Notes: generated by a model from the letters alone, not told the origin. A stretch of 64,000 nucleotides of DNA from Saprospiraceae bacterium (GCA_020630775.1 JAHDIN010000014.1:1-64000), one strand, 5' to 3'; positions 43,841 through 52,175 are shown, counted from the first letter of the stretch. Made by a program: numbers and translations.

Positions 43841-44023
43841 CTAACTGCCTCCGTCAAGTAATCTATCCTTAAGCCCCATCAAAGTCCGATAAGGCATTTC
43901 ATGAATTTTTGGATTGATGAGCCAAGGTGGAATATTTTGATTAGGTTCGGAATGGAAATAATAAGTCAGTAGAGTAGAATCATTTTTGGATTCAAGAAGA
44001 ATGAAACTGACCAAATCATACAC
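43841..44023 (-). pseudogene. C-terminal fragment of a START-like lipid-binding protein gene
   Basis: This 60-codon frame reads DLVSFILLESKNDSTLLTYY, FHSEPNQNIPPWLINPKIHE, then MPYRTLMGLKDRLL. It resembles the end of bacterial START-domain proteins (TYYFH.DP.G.IP.WL.N....PY.TL..L). The N-terminal three quarters are missing: the frame begins inside the end of the AHSA1-like gene, overlapping it by 8 bases. Probably a deletion remnant. Family assignment is moderate. Confidence 0.5.
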
Positions 44024-44480
44024 TTAAAAACTCATAAGCCCCTTTCCTCAAGTTGACCCCATATTCTATAAAAGCTTTTAGCGATGCCAAAAAATTAGCC
44101 CAACCACCAGCATTGCTTACTAACCACTTTAGATTATCATCACTCATTGCTTTACCATCTTCTTCTACTCTAACGACCGTGCTTTTGTCATTAAATTTTT
44201 CTAGTCTCATTGTAACAACAGTTTCTGGATCCCAAACAAACGAAATAAATTCGTTGGCAATGGTTTTAATATTCGTAATCGGAAATCTTTCTTCAAACTC
44301 AGGAAACTTCCACTCAAGATCTTTACCCTCATCCAAATCCCCATTACTCTCGCTAATGAAATATTGCGTCAATTTTTCCTTTCTAATAATGGCTTCAAAA
44401 ACCTCCTCAATCGGTTTTGAAATTTGAAGACTAGCCTCTGATTTTAATTTCACCTTAATCTGATTTAGTAAAAAACACAA
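44016..44480 (-). CDS. AHSA1/SRPBCC-domain protein
   Basis: At up to 154 residues this is an SRPBCC fold of the AHSA1 type: ASLQISKPIEEVFEAIIRKE at the N-terminus, LTQYFISESNGDLDEG, EWKFPEF, then ISFVWDPETVVTMRLEKFND and the C-terminal helix GGWANFLASLKAFIEYGVNL. The family forms a hydrophobic ligand-binding cup; bacterial members lack a fixed function. A GTG at 44453 (VKLKSEASLQIS) may be the true start, because the first nine residues are atypical. It lies upstream of the START fragment and the broken DinB gene in the same direction. Confidence 0.8.
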   Translation of the reverse strand: MCFLLNQIKVKLKSEASLQISKPIEEVFEAIIRKEKLTQYFISESNGDLDEGKDLEWKFPEFEERFPITNIKTIANEFISFVWDPETVVTMRLEKFNDKSTVVRVEEDGKAMSDDNLKWLVSNAGGWANFLASLKAFIEYGVNLRKGAYEFLSV

Positions 44481-44510
44481 TTTAAGGAATTTGAGAGTTT
44501 TGCCCTAGAC

Positions 44511-44872
44511 TCGGCGGACTCGGGAAACTCGGTTACTCGGCGAGCTCGGATAATTTTATTAAAAAACGAAAACCTTAAAATCTTGATAAAACCTCGAGCC
44601 ACTATGTTACTTCACCATCCGATGCGTCGATCGGAATCTACGCCTATTCGTCGTGACTTAACAAATTAGGACCCCTAAATCCCCGTGAAAGGAGACTTTT
44701 TATCTTAGTCATGTGAAAGAGCTTTGGTAATATGGTAACCTAATTTCTAATTTCTAATTTCTAATTTCCCACTCAACCACCTAACCACTTAACCACTTTC
44801 CCACTTAACCACCTAACCACCTAACCACTTAACCACCTAACCACTCAACCACTCAACCACTCAACCACTCAC
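44511..44872. repeat. Intergenic repeat cluster (CTCGG units, dispersed repeat copy 2, AATTTCT and ACCACYTA arrays)
   Basis: The gap between the ATP-grasp and AHSA1-like genes is nearly all repeats. 44511-44550 has four to five 8-9 bp units of the form (A)CTCGGNN. 44668-44700 is an inverted copy of the dispersed repeat found at 401 and 57157. 44740-44768 is AATTTCT about four times. 44773-44872 is about twelve copies of the octamer ACCACYTA (variants ACCACTCA). No gene is seen. The arrays lie just after the ATP-grasp stop codon. Confidence 0.85.
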
Positions 44873-44887
44873 CCCTTCAACAAGTAA

Positions 44888-45856
44888 CTAAACCGCCACC
44901 AACTCCCCAAACCTAACTTCCTCCAACTTCAACGCTTCGCCCAGAAATTTAGCAATCTCATACATGCCTTCTTTCTTCAGTTCCGATTTTTGTTCGGCAG
45001 CAGAATTGTAATTCGTATTGGTGTTGACATCATAAACCCATTTTTCACCATTTTTATCTTCGACATATTCTAGAGCACCTACGCCAATATTATTTGATTT
45101 CAAGAATGCTTGATATTTATCTAGGTGCTTGTTGCTGTAAGGTTCTAGAATTTTAAATTTATTTGATTGCGCTTGGCTGTTGGCGGGGCAGAAGGCATCT
45201 TCAATGTTGCAAGAATCAGCAGGGCATAATTCAAAGCCATTCTGGGCATCTATACTTACAGCGTAAAGAAATTCACCTCCAACAAATTCCGCTCTTACAA
45301 TTCTACCATTATGAGGTTTGATATATTCTTGAACCAACCAAATGCCATCTAGAGACTCTCCAATTTGGTTTGTTTTAATCGAGTTTTCTAAGCTTTCTTT
45401 AGAATAGAATAATTGCACACCAGCCCCTTTTCCACCTCTATTGGGCTTTAAGATAAAGGGAAATTTATTAAACCTTTCAACAGCTGAAAGCAGGCTGTTC
45501 GTATGATTAGCGACTATTGTCTTGGGATGTTTTATGTTGAATTTCTGAAGTGCAATATACTGCTCGGATTTTCTCAGTTCTAACTGTAATGCTTGACGAC
45601 CATTGATGACATGACGCCCGTGCCTTTCTAACCATGCTAATATATTACCAGTCATTTCAGGGGAGTAGCGGTGTCCTCGAGTATGTGCTGATGCGCTCAT
45701 TCTATTATAGAAAATGCCTTCTGGCGGGGTAGCATCTAAGTCTAAGGTAAGGTCATTAATAAACCATTCTTCAAAAGGTAATTGTAGTTTTTTGAATGCT
45801 GCTCTTAATGGAATCACCCAATCATCATTTTCGTGAATTACATAGATTTTACTCAT
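44888..45856 (-). CDS. RimK-like ATP-grasp ligase under poly-Cys attenuator control
   Basis: Starting at MSKIYVIHEN (ATG 45856) this is 322 residues. The in-frame ATG at 45874 directly abuts the terminator T-tract and leaves no space for ribosome binding. ATP-grasp features: FPFILKPNRGGKGAGVQLF (ATP-binding Lys and Gly loop), IWLVQEYIKPHNGRIVRAEF, ALEYVEDKNGEKWVYDVNTNTNYN (metal-binding Glu/Asn). It is closest to RimK/alpha-glutamate-ligase-type enzymes, which form amide bonds between a carboxylate (via acyl phosphate) and an amine. A Cys-rich insert (ELCPADSCNIEDAFCPA) is unusual. The upstream leader with seven Cys codons implies expression rises when charged tRNA-Cys is scarce, pointing to cysteine- or thiol-linked chemistry. 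Substrates are unknown. Confidence 0.82.
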   Translation of the reverse strand: MSKIYVIHENDDWVIPLRAAFKKLQLPFEEWFINDLTLDLDATPPEGIFYNRMSASAHTRGHRYSPEMTGNILAWLERHGRHVINGRQALQLELRKSEQYIALQKFNIKHPKTIVANHTNSLLSAVERFNKFPFILKPNRGGKGAGVQLFYSKESLENSIKTNQIGESLDGIWLVQEYIKPHNGRIVRAEFVGGEFLYAVSIDAQNGFELCPADSCNIEDAFCPANSQAQSNKFKILEPYSNKHLDKYQAFLKSNNIGVGALEYVEDKNGEKWVYDVNTNTNYNSAAEQKSELKKEGMYEIAKFLGEALKLEEVRFGELVAV

Positions 45857-45873
45857 TATCTTGATTTTAGTCA

Positions 45874-45965
45874 TAAAAAAAGAGCCTTCCCACAGATAAG
45901 CGAGAAGGCTCTTAATATTTACTTTATTAATAAATCACATACACCATTCTCTGCTTATTAAAGCA
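45874..45965 (-). promoter_or_regulatory. Transcription attenuator: mutually exclusive hairpins and intrinsic terminator
   Basis: On the minus strand, segment 1 TGCTT (45965-45961, overlapping the last Cys codon) pairs with AAGCA (45956-45952). Segment 2 AAGCAGAGAATGG (45956-45944) pairs over 11 bp with segment 3 CCTTCTCGCTT (45908-45898), with one bulged A and one bulged T. Segment 3 is also the 5' part of the terminator stem AAGAGCCTTC (45913-45904) / GAAGGCTCTT (45889-45880), followed by seven T (to 45874). So 1:2 plus 3:4 (off) excludes 2:3 (on), the classical attenuator geometry. A ribosome stalled on the Cys codons covers segment 1 and favours 2:3, allowing readthrough into the ligase gene. 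Confidence 0.88.
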
Positions 45966-46015
45966 CAACAGCAACAACAGCAGCAAAATAGGTTTGTATG
46001 TATAGTATTATTCAT
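45935..46015 (-). CDS. Poly-cysteine leader peptide (26 residues)
   Basis: ATG 46015 opens a 26-codon frame: ten residues (MNNTIHTNLF), then seven consecutive Cys codons (45985-45965, mixed TGC/TGT), then ALISREWCM and TGA at 45937-45935. It begins about 9 bp after an exact -7 box, so the mRNA is nearly leaderless. An RNA switch and terminator follow, and then the ATP-grasp gene. The layout equals that of amino-acid operon leaders (for example seven His codons in the his leader). Mixed use of TGC and TGT argues against a simple microsatellite. Alternatively the peptide itself could be a substrate of the ligase, or a metal or thiol sensor. Confidence 0.88.
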   Translation of the reverse strand: MNNTIHTNLFCCCCCCCALISREWCM

Positions 46016-46023
46016 ATTTGATT

Positions 46024-46054
46024 CAAATCTAGAACGAAAATCCATAAGAGTCAA
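46024..46054 (-). promoter_or_regulatory. Consensus Bacteroidota promoter of the poly-Cys leader
   Basis: On the minus strand the -7 box TAGATTTG (46031-46024) matches TAnnTTTG exactly. A TTG (-33 element, 46054-46052) lies 20 nt upstream, the consensus spacing. The start codon of the leader peptide is 8 nt downstream of the -7 box. Confidence 0.8.
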
Positions 46055-46095
46055 CTTTGATTTCTAAAGATGATGTCGTTTGGTGAACAAATTGG

Positions 46096-46295
46096 GCAAG
46101 GGGTCAAGGTGTCAAGGTTTCAAGGTGTCAAGGCGTCTCGGTGTCACGGTGTCAAGGTTTCGGGGTATCATGGTTTCAAGGCTTTTGGATTTCTCAAGTT
46201 ATTGGATAATATAGCAAAATGTATTGACCCCTAGACCCTGAGTTGCCGAGGCCCTCAGAAACCGAGAAACCTTGAAACCGAGAAACCAAAAAATT
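46096..46295. repeat. Degenerate GGTGTCAA octamer array with an inverted counterpart
   Basis: 46096-46186 holds about ten degenerate octamers of the type GGTGTCAA / GGTTTCAA / GGTGTCTC. After a 50-bp AT-rich interval, 46233-46295 holds the opposite orientation (CCGAGAAACC, CCTTGAAACC, CCGAGAAACC). The two halves could pair into a long imperfect hairpin. The array lies between the divergent poly-Cys leader and the FAS1 lipoprotein gene, which starts about 100 bp further on. Confidence 0.8.
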
Positions 46296-46392
46296 ATTTA
46301 CAATAATTTTTTTTGCGGGGCAACCTTTCCCTCCCTATCTGCACACTACAAGGGACATTCGAAATATTTTTTAATCAATTTAAAATAACAAC

Positions 46393-47421
46393 ATGAAAAT
46401 TAAAGCCTTATGGTTTTGCACAATCATGGCAGTGCTACTGGCTAGCTGTGCTAAAGATGCAGAAATTAGTGAGACAGTAACTTCCGAAACAGCTATCGAG
46501 ATACGCTATGAAGACGGAACGGACATTATTGAAGCTCAAACAGATTGGATGCCTCAATCTACCAATGAACTCGAAAAAAGAAATGACTACAGAAGCTATT
46601 ATTCATTCAATACTTTAACGAGAGCTTTACAATGTACAGGCTTAGACAGAGCAGTTTTTGATGGAAGAAAAACGGTATATGCACCTTCTGATGCCGCTTT
46701 CAGAACATTAGGTTACGATGAGAGAAGTGTTTGCAATATCGATAAAAATACATTGATATCTATTTTGCTATATCATGTTGTCGATGGTAAAGTAGAGAAG
46801 GATGGCTGCATAGAAATGATTGATGGTAATATTGCTCAACTTAAAGAGGGTAGCCATGGGCCAGAAATTAATGGAGCTTTAAATTATACCTCTTTCACAT
46901 TATCTGGACCAGGATACAATGTTAGATTGAATGCGATCAATGAAATCTTATCAGCGCCTACTCAAAATATCGTAGGTACTGCAGCTGGTACAGAAATGTT
47001 TTCTTCTCTCGTAGCAGCAGTATTAGCAGCGGATCCTGCAGTAGCGGCAGCCTTATCAAATCCAGATGCAAGCTTTACAGTATTCGCTCCAACAAATGAA
47101 GCTTTCAGTAATTTGATTGATGCATTAGGTGTAGGAGACCTAAATGGATTAGTAGCGGCTATCGGTACTGAAGCTTTAACAGAAGTGTTGTTGTATCATG
47201 TTGTTGACGCTTGCGTCTTCTCAAATGAGTTATCAAACGGCATGCGTATTACCACTTTATTAGGTGAAGATATTACAACTGAATTTAGAAGAAAGAGAAA
47301 ACCAAGATTGGTTGACAGTACTGGTGGTAAATCAAAACTAGAACTTAATGCTTTAGATATCAGAACGACTAACGGCGTTGTACATACTATTGATAGGGTG
47401 TTGATTCCTAGTACGATATAG
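46393..47421 (+). CDS. Lipoprotein with two fasciclin (FAS1) domains
   Basis: This 342-residue protein has lipobox LLASC (Cys about residue 19). FAS1 domain 1 (about 60-185) has YYSFNTLTRALQCTGLDRAV, TVYAPSDAAFRTLG and LISILLYHVVDG. FAS1 domain 2 (about 195-342) has MFSSLVAAVLAAD, FTVFAPTNEAFSNL, LTEVLLYHVVDA and the closing TNGVVHTIDRVLIP. FAS1 domains mediate adhesion to proteins or polysaccharides. It is surface- or periplasm-anchored and single-gene, with a terminator at 47461. Confidence 0.9.
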   Translation: MKIKALWFCTIMAVLLASCAKDAEISETVTSETAIEIRYEDGTDIIEAQTDWMPQSTNELEKRNDYRSYYSFNTLTRALQCTGLDRAVFDGRKTVYAPSDAAFRTLGYDERSVCNIDKNTLISILLYHVVDGKVEKDGCIEMIDGNIAQLKEGSHGPEINGALNYTSFTLSGPGYNVRLNAINEILSAPTQNIVGTAAGTEMFSSLVAAVLAADPAVAAALSNPDASFTVFAPTNEAFSNLIDALGVGDLNGLVAAIGTEALTEVLLYHVVDACVFSNELSNGMRITTLLGEDITTEFRRKRKPRLVDSTGGKSKLELNALDIRTTNGVVHTIDRVLIPSTI

Positions 47422-47460
47422 GAAGCTTAAGTCTAAGCTTAAAGGAAATGTGAAATGTAA

Positions 47461-47514
47461 AAGAAGGTGAATTGTTATAGGATTGTATCTATAATTGATT
47501 TGCCTTCTTTTTTT
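47461..47514 (+). terminator. Intrinsic terminator after the FAS1 gene
   Basis: AAGAAGG (47461-47467) pairs with CCTTCTT (47503-47509). A second inner pairing AATTG...  is possible across the 35-nt loop, and a run of seven T follows. The long loop lowers certainty. Confidence 0.5.
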
Positions 47515-47604
47515 ATAATTGTTCCATTATTGGTAAGCGTATCTAAGAAATACTGAATTTATAACCCACTTATATTAAACTTATACTTAAGCTTGACCTT
47601 CAAC

Positions 47605-48660
47605 TTAATCTTTGTTGATCTCCCTAATAACCACAAAAGCCCCAATCAATGCCGGCAAGAAAATAAGAAAGCTTCTATGCATCAAAATGAACGATGCTAA
47701 ATAATCTTCAGATAAAATACCTGCCATCAATCCTCCGAGACTTATCTCAGCAATACCACTGGCACCAGGGCTTGGCGCAAAATAAAGTAGTAGAAACACC
47801 AAAGCTTGAATAGCAATAATGACTAAGAAATCTGCTTCTACGCCGAAGGCAATGACAATAAAATAAGCAATCAAGAATTTGTTGAAATACAAGATGATCG
47901 TAATAAGAAAACTGTACAGTACCAGTTGAGGTTTTTTGGATAGAAGTTTAGCGCATTTGTTACGGTAGTCTACCATGGAGGTTTTGGCTTTTTCTCCAAA
48001 AGCACGCAGTTTGTCTTTCCATTTACTATTTAGACTGCCCACTAAAGTTGATAATTTGAATATCAACCAGCCAATCGTTTTTGGAGAAAAAAGGGCAACG
48101 ATGACAACGATGAATAATGTTCCGAATATCGAAAAGCCAAATTTCGCTAATTGCGAAATGAAGCCTTCTGGAATCTTTTCAGAAATAATTTGATAAGCAA
48201 ACAAACCAGAAAGTGGAAGGAATAAAATAGTAGACACCCAATTGATAAAACTTATTGTAATCGCATCCGGTAACTTCACCCCGTTTTTATGAAAAACATA
48301 AAACTGCGCTAGGCCTCCTCCTGATTGAGATGGCGTTACCGCCCCCATAAATATATTCGCTAAATTGGCTTTGAAGGCGACCCAATGAGAAGTGCCGGGA
48401 CTAAATTCCTTCACAAAAATATGATTCCTCCAACCGCCGATAATAAGATCTAGCAGCATTAATGCCATGCATAAAAAAATATACTTTAATTCTATTTTTT
48501 GCCAAACTTCTATGGTCTTTCCTGTATTGGTGTAAAGGAAAAAACCAGTAAGTGCAATAATGGAAATGGTCACAAAAGTGATGACACCCTTCTTAATCAT
48601 TTGCTTGTTAAAAAGGCGACTCTTCTCAATTTTACTCTCTGTAGAATTTATATCAGCCAT
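47605..48660 (-). CDS. Flippase-like membrane protein (LPG synthase TM-region family)
   Basis: This 351-residue integral membrane protein has about eight transmembrane segments and belongs to the lysylphosphatidylglycerol synthase TM-region (YbhN/UPF0104) family. Typical motifs are the conserved GAVTPSQSGGGLAQFYVFHK loop (about 105-125) and PSPGASGIAEISLGG near the C-terminus. Without the catalytic C-terminal domain of MprF it is probably a lipid flippase or a lipid-pathway accessory. It overlaps the upstream phosphodiesterase gene by 8 bases, so they act in one operon, possibly in modification of a membrane lipid. Confidence 0.85.
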   Translation of the reverse strand: MADINSTESKIEKSRLFNKQMIKKGVITFVTISIIALTGFFLYTNTGKTIEVWQKIELKYIFLCMALMLLDLIIGGWRNHIFVKEFSPGTSHWVAFKANLANIFMGAVTPSQSGGGLAQFYVFHKNGVKLPDAITISFINWVSTILFLPLSGLFAYQIISEKIPEGFISQLAKFGFSIFGTLFIVVIVALFSPKTIGWLIFKLSTLVGSLNSKWKDKLRAFGEKAKTSMVDYRNKCAKLLSKKPQLVLYSFLITIILYFNKFLIAYFIVIAFGVEADFLVIIAIQALVFLLLYFAPSPGASGIAEISLGGLMAGILSEDYLASFILMHRSFLIFLPALIGAFVVIREINKD

Positions 48661-50020
48661 CTAAATGAGATCTTATAAGATGGTATACTTCAGTTGTGCG
48701 AATCGGTTGGGGAAGGAGATCTTTTTTGTTCATTAAAATTGGGACATGGATGTGTTCTTTATGTAAAGATCCATGCGAACCTAAATGTTCTGGGATTTCC
48801 CAAAAGTCTCTAAGATCATAACCAACATTGGCACTTACGACAACATCTCCGGAACGGTGACTGGCAAATAATTGTTTGATCTGCACAAATGCATCAGGGT
48901 AATCTGAATCAAAGCAATAGTCAAATGCTTCTTTATCATTAAGCCACTTATTGGTGTTCTCTAAGCCTAATGGATTAGCAGTAATGGCTTCATAGGACAT
49001 TTGACCATCTTTGACCTTTATTAGGGCTTCACCATCTTTATTGATCACAGAAATGTCGGTTGCATTTTTTCTTGTCAGTATAAAATCAATAGCCTCGTTT
49101 TCCACAAAAGCTGTCAAAGCTTGGCCATGTTTTTTCATCAATTGATCTGTAAAATAAAAACCTTCTTGGTCCAAAAATGAAACGCTAGCAAAAGAGTTTC
49201 CTGATATGAAAACCGCGACTTGAGGGAATAAAGTCCATATGGTAGGATAGGCCAGTGTGCGATATCCTTGCTTTCTGAAAAACTTAGCGACATCCAAATG
49301 CACTTTAGTGGAAGTTAAACCATGGTCGCTAGCCATAACGATGAGTGTGTCGTCAAGCCAATTTTTTTCTTCTAATTTTTGAATAACCTCACCTACACTT
49401 TGATCTGCAATCTTATAGGCCTCCAACGTCTCTTCATGATCATAATGATGGTAATGAGAGTCCCAGTCGATACTTGGGAAAACAGCAAAAATGAATTGAA
49501 ACTCATTTTCTATGGCTTCCATTAATCTGGCGTGACCGAGTTTGTCTACAGGGTGATGGATTTTTTTAAAATGAGCTCTGGTATACAACTTTGATTTTCC
49601 GACTCGAGTCAAATCATTTTCCTCCTCAACACCTTTGGTAATCATGTTATATATGTTCAACCCTCCTGGATAAGTTTCAAATAAAGAAGGGTAATCGGGG
49701 TTCATGTCCTCATTGAAGTACTTGGCTTCATAACCACAATAGCTTCTCATTGCATTACGACCCCATCGACCTTTCTTAAATGCATCTTTGTCGAACCATC
49801 TTATACCTGTTATATGATGATCTCCGGGGAAACTGCCACAAAGATAAGGGAGGTAAGCTGGGCCTGTTGTAGATGGGAAACAAGTGGTCCCTTTAGTATA
49901 AGAGCCTTCCTCTAGAAAGTGTTTTTTCATATTAGGAAGGTGCCCTTGTTGTGCATACTTCTGAAGTATGTCTGGCCTAGCACCATCTATAAGATAGAAT
50001 ATGACTCTTTTTTTGCCCAT
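48653..50020 (-). CDS. Alkaline phosphatase superfamily phosphodiesterase
   Basis: This 455-residue protein of the type I phosphodiesterase/nucleotide pyrophosphatase group has metal-site motifs YLIDGARPDIL at the start, nucleophile in TCFPSTTGPAYLPYLCG (Thr/Ser), AVFPSIDWDSHYHHYD, and MASDHGLTSTKVH, with the last His pair in HLGSHGSLHKEH. There is no obvious signal peptide, so it is likely cytoplasmic or membrane-associated. It hydrolyses phosphodiester or pyrophosphate substrates with two metal ions. The 8-base overlap with the flippase-like gene suggests a joint lipid-linked function. Confidence 0.85.
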   Translation of the reverse strand: MGKKRVIFYLIDGARPDILQKYAQQGHLPNMKKHFLEEGSYTKGTTCFPSTTGPAYLPYLCGSFPGDHHITGIRWFDKDAFKKGRWGRNAMRSYCGYEAKYFNEDMNPDYPSLFETYPGGLNIYNMITKGVEEENDLTRVGKSKLYTRAHFKKIHHPVDKLGHARLMEAIENEFQFIFAVFPSIDWDSHYHHYDHEETLEAYKIADQSVGEVIQKLEEKNWLDDTLIVMASDHGLTSTKVHLDVAKFFRKQGYRTLAYPTIWTLFPQVAVFISGNSFASVSFLDQEGFYFTDQLMKKHGQALTAFVENEAIDFILTRKNATDISVINKDGEALIKVKDGQMSYEAITANPLGLENTNKWLNDKEAFDYCFDSDYPDAFVQIKQLFASHRSGDVVVSANVGYDLRDFWEIPEHLGSHGSLHKEHIHVPILMNKKDLLPQPIRTTEVYHLIRSHLDG

Positions 50021-50087
50021 TAACAGATTGAAGGCGCAAAACTAATAGAATTGTTTGCTCGATAAGAGCTATTTATTGAATATTCGA

Positions 50088-50792
50088 CTAGCGTCTTCGG
50101 AATCCACCATTTTGCTTCACATAATCAGGGCGAAACATAAGCCTGAGACCAAAAGTTATACGACGCATGTTATGGGAAGTTTCTATCATACTGTTTGTAG
50201 AACTATAAATTTCTATAGGTTGTGCGACGCTAAAATCTAAATTATACACAGCAAATGGGGAGATGGTGATAATATCCTGTAAGCCAATATCTAGTCCTGC
50301 ACCCAATCCAACTCTTGGGACTGTAGAAGAAACGGGTTTAGATTCTATAGCGTCTCTGATATCAATAGCTTCTGCTTGGTGAAATAGCACGCCAGAAGTT
50401 ACCATCCAATGAAATCCTTTAGAAAAAAAGTCTCCTTGCTTAGAGAAAGTAGGACAATTGCAATCGCCTTCAAAATCAAGTGGGTAGACTAAGGTGTTTA
50501 CTTGAAATCCAAAATAGCTACGCTTAATGGATGCTGCATTAAATGTGAGACCCAGGTCATTGGTGTAGTTAGCAAAAGTTACCTCAGGCAAAAATTCAAC
50601 TCTATAGTTTTTAAGTCTAAACCAGTAATTGAGTCCAAATTCTATCGAAGGCTCAGTAATTGTGAGCTCTTGACTGAAATCATCTATAGTTTTCCAAGTA
50701 TTGGCATTAAACTTTGCTGAGACTCCAAATTGTGCCGATGCCACTGATAATACGACAAGATTGAGGATAATAGGGAAGATTATTTTTTTCAT
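50088..50792 (-). CDS. Outer membrane beta-barrel protein
   Basis: This 234-residue protein has a signal peptide (cleavage near ASAQF). The mature chain alternates hydrophobic and polar residues over about eight strands (IEFGLNYWFRLKNYRVEFLP, VGLGAGLDIGLQDIITISPF, RRITFGLRLMF), as in small PF13568-type outer-membrane barrels. Four nearby residues EGDCNCPTF add a Cys pair. It is divergent from rimO across a 72-bp gap. Confidence 0.75.
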   Translation of the reverse strand: MKKIIFPIILNLVVLSVASAQFGVSAKFNANTWKTIDDFSQELTITEPSIEFGLNYWFRLKNYRVEFLPEVTFANYTNDLGLTFNAASIKRSYFGFQVNTLVYPLDFEGDCNCPTFSKQGDFFSKGFHWMVTSGVLFHQAEAIDIRDAIESKPVSSTVPRVGLGAGLDIGLQDIITISPFAVYNLDFSVAQPIEIYSSTNSMIETSHNMRRITFGLRLMFRPDYVKQNGGFRRR

Positions 50793-50849
50793 AAGGCACT
50801 TTTTAGGATAACGTGGTAATTATCGTAAAGATTATGAGATAAAGCTAAT

Positions 50850-50857
50850 TATCTTTG
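50850..50857 (+). promoter_or_regulatory. -7 box of rimO
   Basis: TATCTTTG is an exact TAnnTTTG match and ends 7 bp before the ATG at 50865, predicting a leaderless or nearly leaderless rimO transcript. Confidence 0.6.
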
Positions 50858-50864
50858 TGCACTA

Positions 50865-52175
50865 ATGAAAACGAAGACAAAGCAGAATAAGGTAAGTGTC
50901 ATCACTTTGGGTTGTTCTAAGAATCTTGTTGATTCAGAAAACCTAATTACACAGCTAAAAGCTAATGACTACAGCGTAGAGCATGATACAAAATCAGAAG
51001 ATGCCAATATACTCATCATTAATACGTGTGGGTTTATTGACAGAGCCAAACAAGAATCAGTCGATACGATACTGGAAGGCGTGGAATTGAAGAAATCTGG
51101 GGATATCGAAAAGTTATACGTCACAGGTTGCCTTTCAGAACGCTATAAAGCAGATCTTGAAAAGGAAATACCATTAGTAGATGCTTATTTTGGAACAATG
51201 GAGCTGCCCGGTTTACTGCACAAACTCAATGCGGATTATAAGCATGAACTAATAGGCGAGCGAAGTATCACGACCCCTCAGCATTATGCTTATTTAAAGA
51301 TATCTGAAGGCTGTAATCGGACCTGTTCTTTTTGTGCCATACCATTGATGAGAGGAAAGCATATCTCGCAACCTATAGAAGCGTTGGTTAAGCAAGCTAA
51401 AAATTTAGCTAAGCATGGTGTTAAAGAATTAATCTTAATCGCACAGGAGTTAACATATTATGGTTTAGACATTTACAAAAAGAGAGCGCTAGGTGATCTT
51501 TTGAATGCACTTTGTGAAGTAGAAGGTATTGAGTGGATACGCTTGCATTATGCTTATCCGAGCAAATTTCCTTTAGAGATTATTGAAGTCATGAAAGCGC
51601 AGCCCAAAGTCTGTAATTATTTAGATATGCCATTGCAGCATGCAAGTGATCCCGTTCTCAAAGCAATGAAAAGACAGATCACCCAAGAAGAACAAATAGA
51701 GTTAATTAAAAATATTAAAGCGCTTTGTCCAGAAATCGCAATGCGAACAACCATGTTAGTAGGCTTTCCGGGCGAAACGGAAGAAGACTTTCAGACTTTA
51801 TGCGATTATGTGCAAATGATGGAATTTGATCGATTGGGCGTATTTCATTATTCACATGAAGAAAATACATCCGCGTTTGAATTAGAAGACAACATTTCTG
51901 ATGAAGTGAAAGCGGAACGTGCAGCGCGATTGATGGAAATTCAAGAAGATATTTCTTTTCAGAAAAATTTGGCGAAAATTGGTTCGACTTATAAAGTGCT
52001 TATAGATCGGAAAGAAGGCGAATACTTTGTTGGACGGACTGAATATGATTCTCCAGAGGTAGACAATGAAGTGCTGATAGATGCCAAAACCCATTTCGTT
52101 AGGGTAGGAGACTTTGTTATGTGTGAAATCACGAATGCTGAAGCATATGATTTATATGGAGTGCCTGTTTCGTAA
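50865..52175 (+). CDS. rimO: Ribosomal protein uS12 methylthiotransferase RimO
   Basis: This 436-residue radical-SAM methylthiotransferase modifies the conserved Asp of ribosomal protein S12. The N-terminal UPF0004 domain has cluster cysteines C17, C55 and C89 (TLGCSKN, NTCGFID, VTGCLSERY). The radical-SAM motif is C150-x3-C154-x2-C157 (EGCNRTCSFCAIP), and a C-terminal TRAM domain (from about 370) follows. ISEGCNRTCSFCAIPLMRG and MRTTMLVGFPGETEEDF distinguish RimO from MiaB. Length is normal. The start is supported by the promoter just upstream. Confidence 0.95.
   Translation: MKTKTKQNKVSVITLGCSKNLVDSENLITQLKANDYSVEHDTKSEDANILIINTCGFIDRAKQESVDTILEGVELKKSGDIEKLYVTGCLSERYKADLEKEIPLVDAYFGTMELPGLLHKLNADYKHELIGERSITTPQHYAYLKISEGCNRTCSFCAIPLMRGKHISQPIEALVKQAKNLAKHGVKELILIAQELTYYGLDIYKKRALGDLLNALCEVEGIEWIRLHYAYPSKFPLEIIEVMKAQPKVCNYLDMPLQHASDPVLKAMKRQITQEEQIELIKNIKALCPEIAMRTTMLVGFPGETEEDFQTLCDYVQMMEFDRLGVFHYSHEENTSAFELEDNISDEVKAERAARLMEIQEDISFQKNLAKIGSTYKVLIDRKEGEYFVGRTEYDSPEVDNEVLIDAKTHFVRVGDFVMCEITNAEAYDLYGVPVS

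Noticed and set aside
45856-45874. Upstream ATG (45874) as the ATP-grasp start
   Set aside because: It abuts the terminator T-tract with no room for ribosome binding, and the family-like sequence begins at MSKIYVIHEN (45856).
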